The notes under the pieces are model-generated. The model searched no databases. It was not told the origin of the DNA and saw nothing but the letters and a program-made list of their open reading frames with translations. From contig JAFXHF010000016.1 of the NCBI GenBank assembly GCA_017536545.1, positions 62,001 through 126,000 of the forward strand: 64,000 bases of DNA, given 5' to 3'. Position numbers and translations under genes: made by a program. This DNA comes from a bacterium (GTDB lineage: Bacteria > Cyanobacteriota > Vampirovibrionia > Gastranaerophilales > Gastranaerophilaceae). Positions 9,592 through 17,829 of the stretch are shown here, piece after piece (the stretch's first letter is position 1; each line of letters begins with the position of its first letter).

Positions 9592-9873
9592 ATGATTACA
9601 AGACTTGGACAACTTGATTTTGTAAGACCAATAAGGTCTTTTGAGTTTAATCCGTCGAGACATGCTTCAGAGGTAGATAATTACTTGGATGCGATACAGA
9701 CGACGGGGGTAGGGGACTACATATCCAAAACAGGTTCAAGTGATACATTTGAAAGGGAAGACAAGAGAAACAAATCAAATGTTTCTTTGACAGCTCGAGA
9801 TGAAAATTTTGAAAAAAGGGCTGATAGAGATAGAAATTGGATGTCAGCAATAACAGGATTATTTGACTGGTAG
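9592..9873 (+). CDS. Small unknown hydrophilic protein
   Basis: A 93-residue open frame between the ppdK terminator and the tRNA-Ala promoter. The product is charged and hydrophilic (DNYLDAIQ; FEREDKRNKSN; FEKRADRDRNW) and ends ITGLFDW. It has no signal peptide or membrane segment and no family I recognise. The ribosome-binding site is weak, since the sequence before the ATG is only A-rich. Two overlapping antisense frames exist, but their Cys/Leu/Phe-rich translations look like shadows. The plus frame is favoured for its balanced composition and because it fills the gap between a terminator and the next promoter. Moderate confidence that it is a real gene. Confidence 0.5.
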   Translation: MITRLGQLDFVRPIRSFEFNPSRHASEVDNYLDAIQTTGVGDYISKTGSSDTFEREDKRNKSNVSLTARDENFEKRADRDRNWMSAITGLFDW

Positions 9874-9904
9874 GATAAAAAATAAAATTTTTTTAACAAA
9901 CCCC

Positions 9905-9932
9905 TTTACAAAAAAAAATTAGCATGTATTAT
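9905..9932 (+). promoter_or_regulatory. Promoter of tRNA-Ala
   Basis: TTTACA, a 16-base spacer and TATTAT, about 45 bases upstream of the tRNA. Two small hairpins (GAAATTAAATTTC and CCATCGAAAAGATGG) lie between promoter and tRNA; the second runs into the first two bases of the tRNA and may mark 5' processing. Confidence 0.55.
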
Positions 9933-9978
9933 ATATCTTGTAGCCGAAATTAAATTTCGACTGCACCATCGAAAAGAT

Positions 9979-10054
9979 GGGGGTTTAGCTCAGCTGGTAG
10001 AGCACCTGCTTTGCACGCAGGGGGTCAGGAGTTCGAATCTCCTAACCTCCACCA
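9979..10054 (+). tRNA. tRNA-Ala (anticodon TGC)
   Basis: A complete cloverleaf. The 7-bp acceptor stem is GGGGGTT with AACCTCC. The D arm is GCTCAGCTGGTAGAGC. The anticodon stem is CCTGC/GCAGG with loop TTTGCAC (anticodon TGC at 10012-10014). The T arm is AGGAGTTCGAATCTCCT, and CCA is encoded at the 3' end. It stands alone rather than between 16S and 23S rRNA genes, where this isoacceptor often sits. Confidence 0.97.
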
Positions 10055-10063
10055 ATTAAAATA

Positions 10064-10090
10064 AGAGACCGATTAAGGTCTCTTTTTTTA
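10064..10090 (+). terminator. Terminator after tRNA-Ala
   Basis: AGAGACC, a six-base loop, GGTCTCT and then a run of T. A perfect 7-bp stem. Confidence 0.9.
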
Positions 10091-10091
10091 T

Positions 10092-10408
10092 GCAAAAATC
10101 CCGCACCACGCGGGCTTTAGCCGTTTAGTAAAATTCTCTAAATTTCATTTTCTAGAGAATTTCTCAGTTATTTGTGGCGAATTCTCTTTCGCCAATGTTG
10201 TGTATCAGGGATTTTGACATAAAGTATCGCAAGTTTGACAGATTTAGTCGGAAGTTTTTGAAAAATTTGCAAAATTTTAAACAGCGTTTAAAAGCTGTTT
10301 AAAAAGTGTTTAAATGGTGTTCAAAAATAAATTTACATTTTATCAATATATCAAACCGAAATCCCAAAGTGATTAAAATTTTATTGTAAAAAGCTTATTT
10401 AACTCACT
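10092..10408. other. Hairpin-rich non-coding spacer
   Basis: About 315 bases without a credible gene. It holds three inverted repeats: CCCGC/GCGGG at 10100-10114, ATTCTCTA/TAGAGAAT at about 10132-10161, and GGCGAA/TTCGCC in the next 50 bases. A loosely repeated GTTTAAA unit (four copies at 10284-10325) follows. The function is unknown; it may encode small structured RNA or be degraded repeat sequence. Confidence 0.4.
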
Positions 10409-11656
10409 TTACTTATTAGCAACTTTTTCTAGAAAAGTTTCCATAGAGTTGTTATTATTTGATTGTGGTGTTGCATTGTTTTTAACATAATTATCAACAT
10501 CTTTTTTAATCATTTTATTTAATGTTAAAGGTAATGCCCACCCCATAAATCCTGCTAAACTTGCTAAATTAATCCAAAAAAGAGCTGCACCGATATTTCT
10601 TGAACGCCCTGTCAAATTTTCAAGTTTTTTAGTTGGTGGAACAATTTTATTCAATAAAGTTTTAGGAGCATTTTTCTCTAGTAAGTCAGTTTTCAAAAAT
10701 TTGTCTGAAAGTCTAGCTAATGTACTACCAATTAATAAGTCTCCTCCAAAAAATGCAGTTAATGAGAATACCGAACGAATGGCATTGTCTTTAATTTCTG
10801 TTTCATTCCTTGAGGCACCAAATATACCAAGATATGAACCAATCGCCATTAAGAAAAATGGGAATCTGCTCATAAAAATACCATCTTTGTAATCAAATTT
10901 GTCTGCATGTTTTTTTATAAAAGAATTCAATTTTGTGGGGTTATTTGCCAACATACCCTTCCTTAATGCTAAAGGGAGCAATGTAAGTCCTGCAAGAGTT
11001 CCAATATAAGCTTTTTTGAACTTATCGCTGGTTTTGTTAAACCCTTCGGTACGAGCTTCAACAGTTTGTTTATCAGCCATCTCAAACTCAGCAGAAAAAC
11101 CTTTTTGACCTGTTTTCTTTTTTGTTTGTGCATTGTTAAGAAAACCTATAGAACCAGCCATAAAAGTTGTAATTAGAAAATCAAAACTTGTAACCGCAGT
11201 TTTAGCATTTGTGAGTTTTTTCCTTAATACTCCATAATCCCCATTACACTTTTTCAAAACTTCAGATAAATTGATATCAAATTTTTGTGATATTTCTTTT
11301 GCACCATTTTTGAGTAATTCATTAGAAGTTAAAAACTTATTAGAAATTTTAATTAGATTCGTCTCATTTCCATTAAAAGAAGATAATTTTGCTATATGTT
11401 TCATAGCTAAACGATTTGTCAAAGGTAATGTTATAAAAGGACTTGCATAAGCAATTAGCCAAGGGATAATTGCACGATTAAACCTTTCTCTTCTCTCAAC
11501 TTTGTTATTAGCATTCAAAACTATAGGCACATCACAAGCGACATCTAAAGCAGCCTTATTCATCAATACTCGACTATCTAAGAACGCAGCAGTACTAACC
11601 AAAGGATTCCCTTTAAATGCTTGTAGATTTTGTTTTGTACTTATACCCATAATCAT
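10409..11656 (-). CDS. Unknown polytopic membrane protein, F-x-G family A
   Basis: A 415-residue protein without a recognised family. Near the N-terminus is the short motif LQAFKGNP (residues 12-19), then several hydrophobic segments (for example IIPWLIAYASPFITLPL, FLITTFMAGSIGFL, FPFFLMAIGSYLGIFG and the Trp/Leu/Gly-rich segment near the C-terminus). A central KKKTGQKGF resembles KRTGKKGF in the protein at 34525-36060, and both have an Asp/Arg-rich helix followed by a Phe/Gly-rich membrane segment, so I infer they are paralogues. No Shine-Dalgarno sequence precedes either of the two in-frame ATGs (11656, 11650). TATTATACT lies only 5 bases before the first ATG, which could mean a leaderless message. 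The shared upstream element GCAAAAAATATTTT occurs about 34 bases before the start. Confidence 0.7.
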   Translation of the reverse strand: MIMGISTKQNLQAFKGNPLVSTAAFLDSRVLMNKAALDVACDVPIVLNANNKVERRERFNRAIIPWLIAYASPFITLPLTNRLAMKHIAKLSSFNGNETNLIKISNKFLTSNELLKNGAKEISQKFDINLSEVLKKCNGDYGVLRKKLTNAKTAVTSFDFLITTFMAGSIGFLNNAQTKKKTGQKGFSAEFEMADKQTVEARTEGFNKTSDKFKKAYIGTLAGLTLLPLALRKGMLANNPTKLNSFIKKHADKFDYKDGIFMSRFPFFLMAIGSYLGIFGASRNETEIKDNAIRSVFSLTAFFGGDLLIGSTLARLSDKFLKTDLLEKNAPKTLLNKIVPPTKKLENLTGRSRNIGAALFWINLASLAGFMGWALPLTLNKMIKKDVDNYVKNNATPQSNNNNSMETFLEKVANK

Positions 11657-11714
11657 ATTTAGTATAATAACTCAACAAAATATTTTTTGCATTCAAATCT
11701 AATGTTAGAAGAAT

Positions 11715-13454
11715 TTATTTATCGCAGATGATTTCGTCTAAGATTTTATTTTGTTGTTCTACAATTTGTGCTAATTCTGTTTGATTTGGATATTTATTTG
11801 TTGAATCAACAAGTTCTATTGTTTTATTCATAAAGTTTTCGTACAGATCTTCAACTTCGCACTGTTTTTCTATCGCAAGTCGCTTAACAGATTTTGTCAA
11901 TTCTTGCCCTTTTTCGAGTGTATATTTTGGTGCTACTTTATCTAAAAATTCAAATAATTCTGGTCTGAATTTTGAATAATAATCATCATAATTTTTTCCA
12001 CCTAGATATTTTCTTCGAATTTCTTTTGCAAAATCTTTTAAAATCTCATTATCAAAAATTGGTTCAGAAAACTCATCATCAATAAAGATTTTTTCTTTTC
12101 TAAGTGCCAAGATTTCATTGTCTGTACTTTCAAAAAGATTATAAATAGGCGAATTTTTATCAATAATTCCAGTGTTAATTGTTGGTTCAATTTCTTCAAC
12201 TAATCTGCTTGGTAAGGTGTCTTTTTCCTGCTCGAAAAATTGAATGTTTTTATAGTATTGATATTCAAGAGGGAATCTTTTCATAAAAAGTTCTTCATAT
12301 TGGCTTTTAGTTTTTGTGAAAAGATCTTCATTTTGTTGTGCAAGCTTTTTATTTGCATAACGAATTTCATTTATTGGTTCGCATATTGTAAACATAATTT
12401 TGAAGACTTCTTGAACATCTTCTCTTGTATCTATTGTGTATTGTTTATCAATAGAATTCCATATTTTTGCGTTTTGTTTAGGATGTTTTTTTGCTGGAGG
12501 ATGTAGTGTAATCTTATCTTCTATTAAAGGTTTTTTGTCTGAATATTGTTCATCTAGTAGCATAAATCCGAATAATTTTTTTAATTGAATTTCTTTTTTC
12601 TTGCCAAATTGGGTATAATTTGCCGCGGTTGCGATATTTTCAATTTTGGTATGAAGATTATCAACGTAAGAGTATTTTTTGAATTCACAAGAGTTTAACA
12701 TTTGATCTAAGGCATGATGTATAGGATGACCTGTAAGACCAGTAATATCAGCCATGCTTGCAGTTGTAATGTTCCGTTTTTTATTACCTAAAAGTTCGTT
12801 AGAAGTCAGAATCGTATAAGCTCCAGCTAGGGATTTGCCAGATGCGGTATAGTCCATAATAATATATTGTTTGCCCGAATTTTCTATGTTTTTTTTGTTA
12901 AGTCCGATTGAACTTAAATATTGTTTGAAAATATCAAATCCTGGGCTTTCTGTTATTGTTCTAACGCTTCTTTTGTACTCATTAAAATCATCTCCTACAA
13001 CAAAAAGATCGCTAACTGCTGAGAGTGGGATGTTTTTAACATTGTTTGCTCCGATTTTTATTTCTAAAGCTTTAGAAATCGAAGATAAAGATCGACCAAT
13101 GGTTATTACTACATATTTATTTTTGCCATATTGTTTGTCGAAAGTTTCTTTAATTGCATTTGCTGCGAAATTATGAATTCTTATATCTCTATCAAGTGGC
13201 ATCAGCCCTTTTTCTATGCGTAATCTATTTTCTGAACGTAGAAAATCTTTTTCTGCTTCAGTCAAAGACATATATTCTTCTTTAGTTAATTTGTTTAGCT
13301 TTGAGTAAACTTGTTTAGCTCTGGCTTGATATGATAACTCAAAAAAGTCAGTTTCTGGGGCTTTTTTAGCACAAAAAGATATCCCTGTATTTTTCTTATT
13401 ATTTGCAGGGGTTAAGTATATGGATGAGAACAAATTTGTTGCCAGAATTTTCAT
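11715..13454 (-). CDS. Unknown protein with possible phosphoribosyltransferase-like region
   Basis: A 579-residue soluble protein of unknown function. The N-terminus carries the F-x-G-type motif TGISFCAKKAP (about 23-33). Residues about 105-215 alternate hydrophobic strands and loops, including VVITIGRSLSSISKALE and IIMDYTASGKSLAGAY. The latter has the shape of a PRPP loop (hydrophobic strand, acidic residue, small/Thr-rich loop, Lys-Ser), although the usual second acidic residue is Tyr. The C-terminal 250 residues are charged and helical. There is no signal peptide. It shares the upstream element GCAAAAA...TTTTTACACGT with the metallopeptidase-like gene at 19008. Assignment to the phosphoribosyltransferase fold is a guess from one motif. 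Confidence 0.65.
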   Translation of the reverse strand: MKILATNLFSSIYLTPANNKKNTGISFCAKKAPETDFFELSYQARAKQVYSKLNKLTKEEYMSLTEAEKDFLRSENRLRIEKGLMPLDRDIRIHNFAANAIKETFDKQYGKNKYVVITIGRSLSSISKALEIKIGANNVKNIPLSAVSDLFVVGDDFNEYKRSVRTITESPGFDIFKQYLSSIGLNKKNIENSGKQYIIMDYTASGKSLAGAYTILTSNELLGNKKRNITTASMADITGLTGHPIHHALDQMLNSCEFKKYSYVDNLHTKIENIATAANYTQFGKKKEIQLKKLFGFMLLDEQYSDKKPLIEDKITLHPPAKKHPKQNAKIWNSIDKQYTIDTREDVQEVFKIMFTICEPINEIRYANKKLAQQNEDLFTKTKSQYEELFMKRFPLEYQYYKNIQFFEQEKDTLPSRLVEEIEPTINTGIIDKNSPIYNLFESTDNEILALRKEKIFIDDEFSEPIFDNEILKDFAKEIRRKYLGGKNYDDYYSKFRPELFEFLDKVAPKYTLEKGQELTKSVKRLAIEKQCEVEDLYENFMNKTIELVDSTNKYPNQTELAQIVEQQNKILDEIICDK

Positions 13455-13508
13455 TATGTAATCTATAACACGTGTAAAAATTTTTTTTGCTTTAAAAATA
13501 TATGAATT

Positions 13509-13524
13509 GTTCTTATACGAGAAC
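13509..13524. promoter_or_regulatory. Inverted repeat upstream of the LicD operon
   Basis: GTTCT and AGAAC arms flank six bases, about 70 bases before the first LicD gene; another GTTCT follows 16 bases downstream of the repeat. A possible operator. It does not have the arm order or spacing of known LexA boxes. Confidence 0.3.
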
Positions 13525-13595
13525 GAAATTTAAAGGGTTTTGTTCTAAGATGTCAGTATGTTGGATTTAAGGTAAGTAACACTGGTGATTACAGT

Positions 13596-14558
13596 ATGGG
13601 AAGTGTTTTTGATTACATATATAAGAAAGAACGATGCGATGCAACTCATTATAGAGTAACTCTGTTAAATTGTATCAAATTTAGTTATTTGAATGAAAAT
13701 GCTAAAGAATTAAGCAAAGAAAATGATTTTCTGCAATATAAAAAACAAAATATTGATATTACAACAGTGCCAAAAGCAAAAGGGCAACTACGTAAGATTC
13801 AATTAGCTAATTTAGTTTTACTATTGGAATTAGATAATGTATGTAAGGCTAATGGGCTTAGATATTGGCTTGATTTTGGTAATGCTATCGGGGCAATTCG
13901 ACATAAAGGATACATCCCTTGGGATGATGATATTGATTGTGGAATGTTGCGTGAGGATTACGACAAAATAGCTAAAGCTTTTGAAAAAAGTTCATCAAAT
14001 CCAGATATATATGTTGAATATTTTAGAGGTCGTGTTGAATGCTTTTTGAAAGTTCGTCATAGAAAAAATCCACACGTTTTTGTTGATATATTTCCATATG
14101 ATTTGTATGATAGAAAACTTTCTGAATCAGAGCGTAAAGCTGTTAGTAAAATTGCAATTGAAACAAGGGATTATATAAAGGTAAAACAAAATAAAAAATC
14201 TTCTAACGAAGAACATTTAGATTGGATTTTTAAACTTAGAGATGAAAGAATTTTGAAAAATGGTTCAGGTAAAGAGGAAGATTGTCCAGATGTTTTCTGG
14301 GGTTTAGATTATAATCATCCATATAAAAATTGGTTCTTTGATTACGAAACATTTTTCCCACTTAAGACTACTGAATATGAAGGGTTTCAATTCCCTGTAA
14401 TTAATAAATTAGAAGTATATTTGGAAAATCTTTTTGGAAATTACATGTCATATCCAAGTGTAAAAGATATGAAACACAAGCATGGTATGTTAGCTCATAT
14501 GTCAAAAGAAGAGTTAGAAATTTTAGATTCTTTGGCAAATTTGATAAGTGAAAATTAA
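13596..14558 (+). CDS. LicD-family phosphotransferase
   Basis: LicD-type nucleotidyltransferase-fold enzyme. Known members move phosphocholine or related groups from a CDP-activated donor onto cell-surface glycans or teichoic acids. The metal-binding signature is clear: YWLDFGNAIGAIRHKG followed by WDDDID at residues 109-114. Downstream VDIFPYD matches the family. The length of 320 is normal. A helical region of about 60 residues precedes the catalytic domain. It is the first gene of a tight operon with an aminotransferase, a cytidylyltransferase, an acyltransferase and a second LicD. The acceptor is probably a lipopolysaccharide or other surface sugar. The transferred group is not known: choline, ethanolamine or an aminophosphonate are all possible. 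Confidence 0.85.
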   Translation: MGSVFDYIYKKERCDATHYRVTLLNCIKFSYLNENAKELSKENDFLQYKKQNIDITTVPKAKGQLRKIQLANLVLLLELDNVCKANGLRYWLDFGNAIGAIRHKGYIPWDDDIDCGMLREDYDKIAKAFEKSSSNPDIYVEYFRGRVECFLKVRHRKNPHVFVDIFPYDLYDRKLSESERKAVSKIAIETRDYIKVKQNKKSSNEEHLDWIFKLRDERILKNGSGKEEDCPDVFWGLDYNHPYKNWFFDYETFFPLKTTEYEGFQFPVINKLEVYLENLFGNYMSYPSVKDMKHKHGMLAHMSKEELEILDSLANLISEN

Positions 14559-14591
14559 TTAGGAATTAGAAAGATTTAAGGATTGTTATAT

Positions 14592-15695
14592 ATGACAAAA
14601 AATAAACAATTTATTGTAGGACCAGTTGAATTATACCAAAATACACGAGATGTTTATCAAAAGAATTTTACATATTTTAGAACATCTGATTTTGGAGATA
14701 TGGTAAAAGCCTCAATAAAAGAACTAAACCATTTAGTAGGTAATGATTTAGAAAATTCTATGATTTATCTTACAGCATCAGGAACTGCTGCAATGGAAGC
14801 AGTGATTGAAAATTGTACAAATCCAACAGATAAAGCTATTGTCATTAATGGTGGTACATTTGGTCATAGATTCTGTGAACTTCTTGAGTACCACGATGTT
14901 GAATATACTGCAATCAATCTTGAATGGAATGAAACATTAACAATTGAACATTTAAAAGAATATGAAAATAAAGATTATACAATGCTTTTTGCAAATTTGC
15001 ATGAAACATCTACGGGGCAACTGTACGATATAAAAATGTTGAGTGAATTCGCAAAAAGAAATAACTTATTATTAGTTGTAGACGCTATTAGCACATTTTT
15101 AGCAGATGAATACAATATGAGTAAATACGGAATTGATACAACAATCATCAGCTCACAAAAAGGATTATGTTTATCTGCTGGATTATCATTTGTTTCATTT
15201 AGTCAAAGAATGTTAGATAAAATTTCTAATAAGGTTAAATCAGCATCAAAATATTTTGATTTCAAAGATTACTTAGTAAATATCACAAGAGGTCAAACTC
15301 CATATACTCCTGCAGTATTCATTATGTATGAGCTTCAAGATATGTTAGAACTTATCAAAATAGAAGGTGGGTTACAAGCTAGATTAGACTTTATTGAAAA
15401 GAAATGTAATTATTTCAGACAAAAAGTTAGTGAAATTGGGTTAAACATCCCTGATTATCCTCTATCTAATATGCTAACACCTATTATCTTTGAAGATATC
15501 AAAGCTAGTGATGTTATTAGAATTTTAAAAGATAAATATAATATTTTCGTAAATCCTTGTGGAGGCAAACTTGCAGACAAAATTATTAGAGTTTCACACA
15601 TAGGAAATACAACTCTTGAAGATATTGATAACTTAGTAGAAAAAATGCAATTAGCTATTGCTGAAGTTAAGGAGGCTCAATATGCTAGGAAATAA
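14592..15695 (+). CDS. Class V PLP-dependent aminotransferase
   Basis: Fold-type I aminotransferase of class V (alanine-glyoxylate, serine-glyoxylate and 2-aminoethylphosphonate-pyruvate transaminase relatives). The Schiff-base Lys is in SSQKGLCLSAGLS; the cofactor-binding Asp is in VVDAISTF; an N-terminal TASGTAAMEA loop binds PLP phosphate. I chose the ATG at 14592 because AAGGA at 14578-14582 is spaced nine bases from it and directly abuts the alternative TTG at 14583. Between a LicD gene and a cytidylyltransferase gene it probably makes the amine-bearing head group that is CDP-activated and transferred. A phosphonate route would need PEP mutase, which is not seen here. The specific substrate is unresolved. 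Confidence 0.85.
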   Translation: MTKNKQFIVGPVELYQNTRDVYQKNFTYFRTSDFGDMVKASIKELNHLVGNDLENSMIYLTASGTAAMEAVIENCTNPTDKAIVINGGTFGHRFCELLEYHDVEYTAINLEWNETLTIEHLKEYENKDYTMLFANLHETSTGQLYDIKMLSEFAKRNNLLLVVDAISTFLADEYNMSKYGIDTTIISSQKGLCLSAGLSFVSFSQRMLDKISNKVKSASKYFDFKDYLVNITRGQTPYTPAVFIMYELQDMLELIKIEGGLQARLDFIEKKCNYFRQKVSEIGLNIPDYPLSNMLTPIIFEDIKASDVIRILKDKYNIFVNPCGGKLADKIIRVSHIGNTTLEDIDNLVEKMQLAIAEVKEAQYARK

Positions 15696-16143
15696 AACTG
15701 TTGTTTATACTTCAGGAACTTTTGATATGTTGCATATCAATCACTTAAAAATGATTGAATACGCTAGAGCATTAGGAGATATCCTCATTGTAGGGGTTAA
15801 CACTGATGAATTGGTTGCTAGCTACAAATCAGAGCCTATTATTCCCTTTGAAGAGCGAATTGCATTAATGAAGGCTATTAAGGGGCCAGATATTGTTATT
15901 CCTCAACGTTCTTTAGATCATACAGATAAAGTTAAAAAATTGAATTTCGATATTTTTGTAGTTGGCGATGATTGGGTTGGTAAGTATGATTATTTAAAAG
16001 AGCAAGGTGTAGAAGTTGTTTATTTCCCATATGGTGCAGGTATAAGTTCTTCTGGTTTGAAGAAAAGAATATATAACAACTACAAAAAATTACAAGATAA
16101 AGCAAATAGTCACTTACCTGCTGATACGGAGATTAAAAAATAA
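15682..16143 (+). CDS. Cytidylyltransferase (TagD/GCT-like)
   Basis: Small nucleotidyltransferase that couples a phosphorylated alcohol or amino-alcohol to CTP. Motifs: TFDMLHINHLKMIEYA with the HxxH-type active site (HINH replacing the usual HxGH), a central FVVGDDWVGK and a C-terminal GISSSGLKKRI that corresponds to the R-x-GISTT signature of glycerol-3-phosphate cytidylyltransferase. The 153 residues match that family. The start ATG at 15682 follows a near-perfect TAAGGAGG by six bases; it overlaps the end of the aminotransferase by 14 bases. The next gene overlaps its stop by one base. In this operon it should make the CDP donor used by one or both LicD enzymes. Confidence 0.85.
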   Translation: MLGNKTVVYTSGTFDMLHINHLKMIEYARALGDILIVGVNTDELVASYKSEPIIPFEERIALMKAIKGPDIVIPQRSLDHTDKVKKLNFDIFVVGDDWVGKYDYLKEQGVEVVYFPYGAGISSSGLKKRIYNNYKKLQDKANSHLPADTEIKK

Positions 16144-16952
16144 TGTTAAAAATATTTCGAAGAATTAGGAATGTCTTTAGTGGAAATAGATTCTTTAATT
16201 TTAATGGGGTGAATAATAAACTTATTATAGATAAATATAATCTAAATCTACTTTGGTTGTTTGCTTTTTCTAAGTTCAAGATAAAAGGAAATAATAATGT
16301 AATAATTTTTAGAGGTAATTTTAGATTAAAACATTATTTTAATATAATTAAATCTTTAAAACTGTATATATATGGGGACAACAATCTTATCGATATTGAA
16401 TTTCCTATGAGGTTTGATGCGGTACTTATTGGATTACAAAAGGATAATAATTCTTTTAAAATAAAGGAAACAATTCATCCTATTCGTGATGCGAGGTTCT
16501 TTGTTGAAGATGGTGGGAGTGTTTCTATTGGCAAAAACTCTGAGCTTAAAAATAGAGGATTACATGTTGTTGTGAATAATGGCTATAAAAATAAACCAAA
16601 ACTTGTTATTGGTGATAATGTTTTTATCGCCAAAGATGCGATTATTAGAACTTCTGATGGGCACTCATTGATAGATCCGATAAGTAAAATAGCTATAAAT
16701 GAACCTGAAGATGTTATTATTGGGAATAATGTATGGATAACATCACGTTGTACAATTTTAAAAGGTTCTCATATTCCAGATAATTCTGTAGTTGGTGCTT
16801 GTTCTTTGGTTAATAAGAAATTTACAGAACCAAATGTCGTTATTGCTGGGGTTCCTGCAAAAGTTATTAGAGAAAATATATGTTGGGATTTTAGAAATTT
16901 CGGAAGTTATATGAGTCATTATGAATCATTAAAGGAGAGCATAAATGGTTGA
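16143..16952 (+). CDS. Hexapeptide-repeat acyltransferase
   Basis: Left-handed beta-helix O-acetyltransferase-like enzyme (269 residues). The C-terminal half contains the hexapeptide repeats (VSIGKNSELKNRG; LVIGDNVFIAKDAII; VIIGNNVWITSRCTILKG) and the typical end VVIAGVPAKVIREN. The catalytic His is likely in SDGHSL. The N-terminal 100 residues are Asn/Phe-rich and could form further irregular helix turns. The start overlaps the previous stop (TAATG), showing translational coupling. It probably acetylates a sugar in the surface polymer decorated by the neighbouring LicD enzymes. Confidence 0.8.
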   Translation: MLKIFRRIRNVFSGNRFFNFNGVNNKLIIDKYNLNLLWLFAFSKFKIKGNNNVIIFRGNFRLKHYFNIIKSLKLYIYGDNNLIDIEFPMRFDAVLIGLQKDNNSFKIKETIHPIRDARFFVEDGGSVSIGKNSELKNRGLHVVVNNGYKNKPKLVIGDNVFIAKDAIIRTSDGHSLIDPISKIAINEPEDVIIGNNVWITSRCTILKGSHIPDNSVVGACSLVNKKFTEPNVVIAGVPAKVIRENICWDFRNFGSYMSHYESLKESING

Positions 16953-17823
16953 AAAGTTCATATCTATTACTGATAAACATATAATAATAAACTTTTTTAA
17001 TATCAGAGTAAGTATTAGAAAAAAGAACTATTATTTATTAAAAGAGCTTGAATATCAAAGAGCTTTAATTATAAATAATTTAAACATTACAGAATTAAAA
17101 CCTGCGATTGGTCGACTTAGAGAAACACAACTTTCATGTATCGAGATTTTAAAAAAGGTTAAACAAATTTGTAAAGAGCACAACTTAGATTATTGGCTAG
17201 ATTCTGGTACCCTTTTGGGAGCGGTAAGGCATAAAGGTTTTATTCCTTGGGATAACGATATAGACATTTGTATGTTGCGTGATGACTATGAAAAAATCCT
17301 TCCTCTTTTAATTGCTGAGTTTGAAAATGATGATAATTTTTATGTACGAGAACGTGATTTGAAGCTTAATAATTTTCAAATTCGTATAAGAAATAAAGTT
17401 AAAAACATCGGGTTAGATATTTTCCCTGTAGATTATTATACAAAATCAGAATTATCACTTGGGGACAAAATTAGAATTACAAAAAGAATAAAATTAGCAA
17501 CAAAAAAGTTAGAAAAAAAATATAATCATAAAAAAATATCTGATTTGAAAACAATTAGAAAGGCAAAACGAGAACTATTATCAATTCAAAAAGATGTTAT
17601 TTTAGATAACCAAGAATGCAATTGCAAAACCCCAGCATTATTCTTCGGTATTGATTATCCTAGTGATGCCAAAGAATTGATTTTTGAAAATAATATGGTA
17701 TTCCCTTTAAAAGAAATTATTTTTGAAGGAGAAATGTATTCTTGTCCAAATAATACAGATGCTTACCTAAAAAACTTCTATACTAATTATATGGATTGGC
17801 CAGGTAAATTTTTTATTGAATAA
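16945..17823 (+). CDS. LicD-family phosphotransferase, second copy
   Basis: Second LicD-type enzyme in the operon, overlapping the acyltransferase end by eight bases. It has YWLDSGTLLGAVRHKG followed by WDNDID at residues 102-107 and then LDIFPVDYY. Compared with the first copy one Asp of the acidic cluster is Asn (DND for DDD), which is common in the family. The 292 residues are complete. The N-terminal 60 residues form a short beta/helical lead also hinted at in the first copy (PAIGRLRETQLSCIEILK versus AKGQLRKIQLANLVLLLE), so the two look like diverged duplicates. Having two suggests two acceptor positions or two sequential transfers. Confidence 0.85.
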   Translation: MVEKFISITDKHIIINFFNIRVSIRKKNYYLLKELEYQRALIINNLNITELKPAIGRLRETQLSCIEILKKVKQICKEHNLDYWLDSGTLLGAVRHKGFIPWDNDIDICMLRDDYEKILPLLIAEFENDDNFYVRERDLKLNNFQIRIRNKVKNIGLDIFPVDYYTKSELSLGDKIRITKRIKLATKKLEKKYNHKKISDLKTIRKAKRELLSIQKDVILDNQECNCKTPALFFGIDYPSDAKELIFENNMVFPLKEIIFEGEMYSCPNNTDAYLKNFYTNYMDWPGKFFIE

Positions 17824-17829
17824 AAGCTT

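Noticed and set aside
9647-9899. Minus-strand open frames opposite the 93-residue gene
   Set aside because: Their Cys/Phe/Leu/Ser-rich translations look like shadows and no binding site or promoter precedes them.
12240-12506. Plus-strand frame of 88 codons inside the 11715-13454 gene
   Set aside because: Phe/Ile/Cys-rich translation typical of the antisense of an AT-rich gene; no translation signals.
13509-13524. Reading GTTCT-N6-AGAAC as a LexA box
   Set aside because: Known LexA sites have GAAC-N4-GTTC or GTTC-N7-GTTC order; this has neither, so only a generic inverted repeat is reported.
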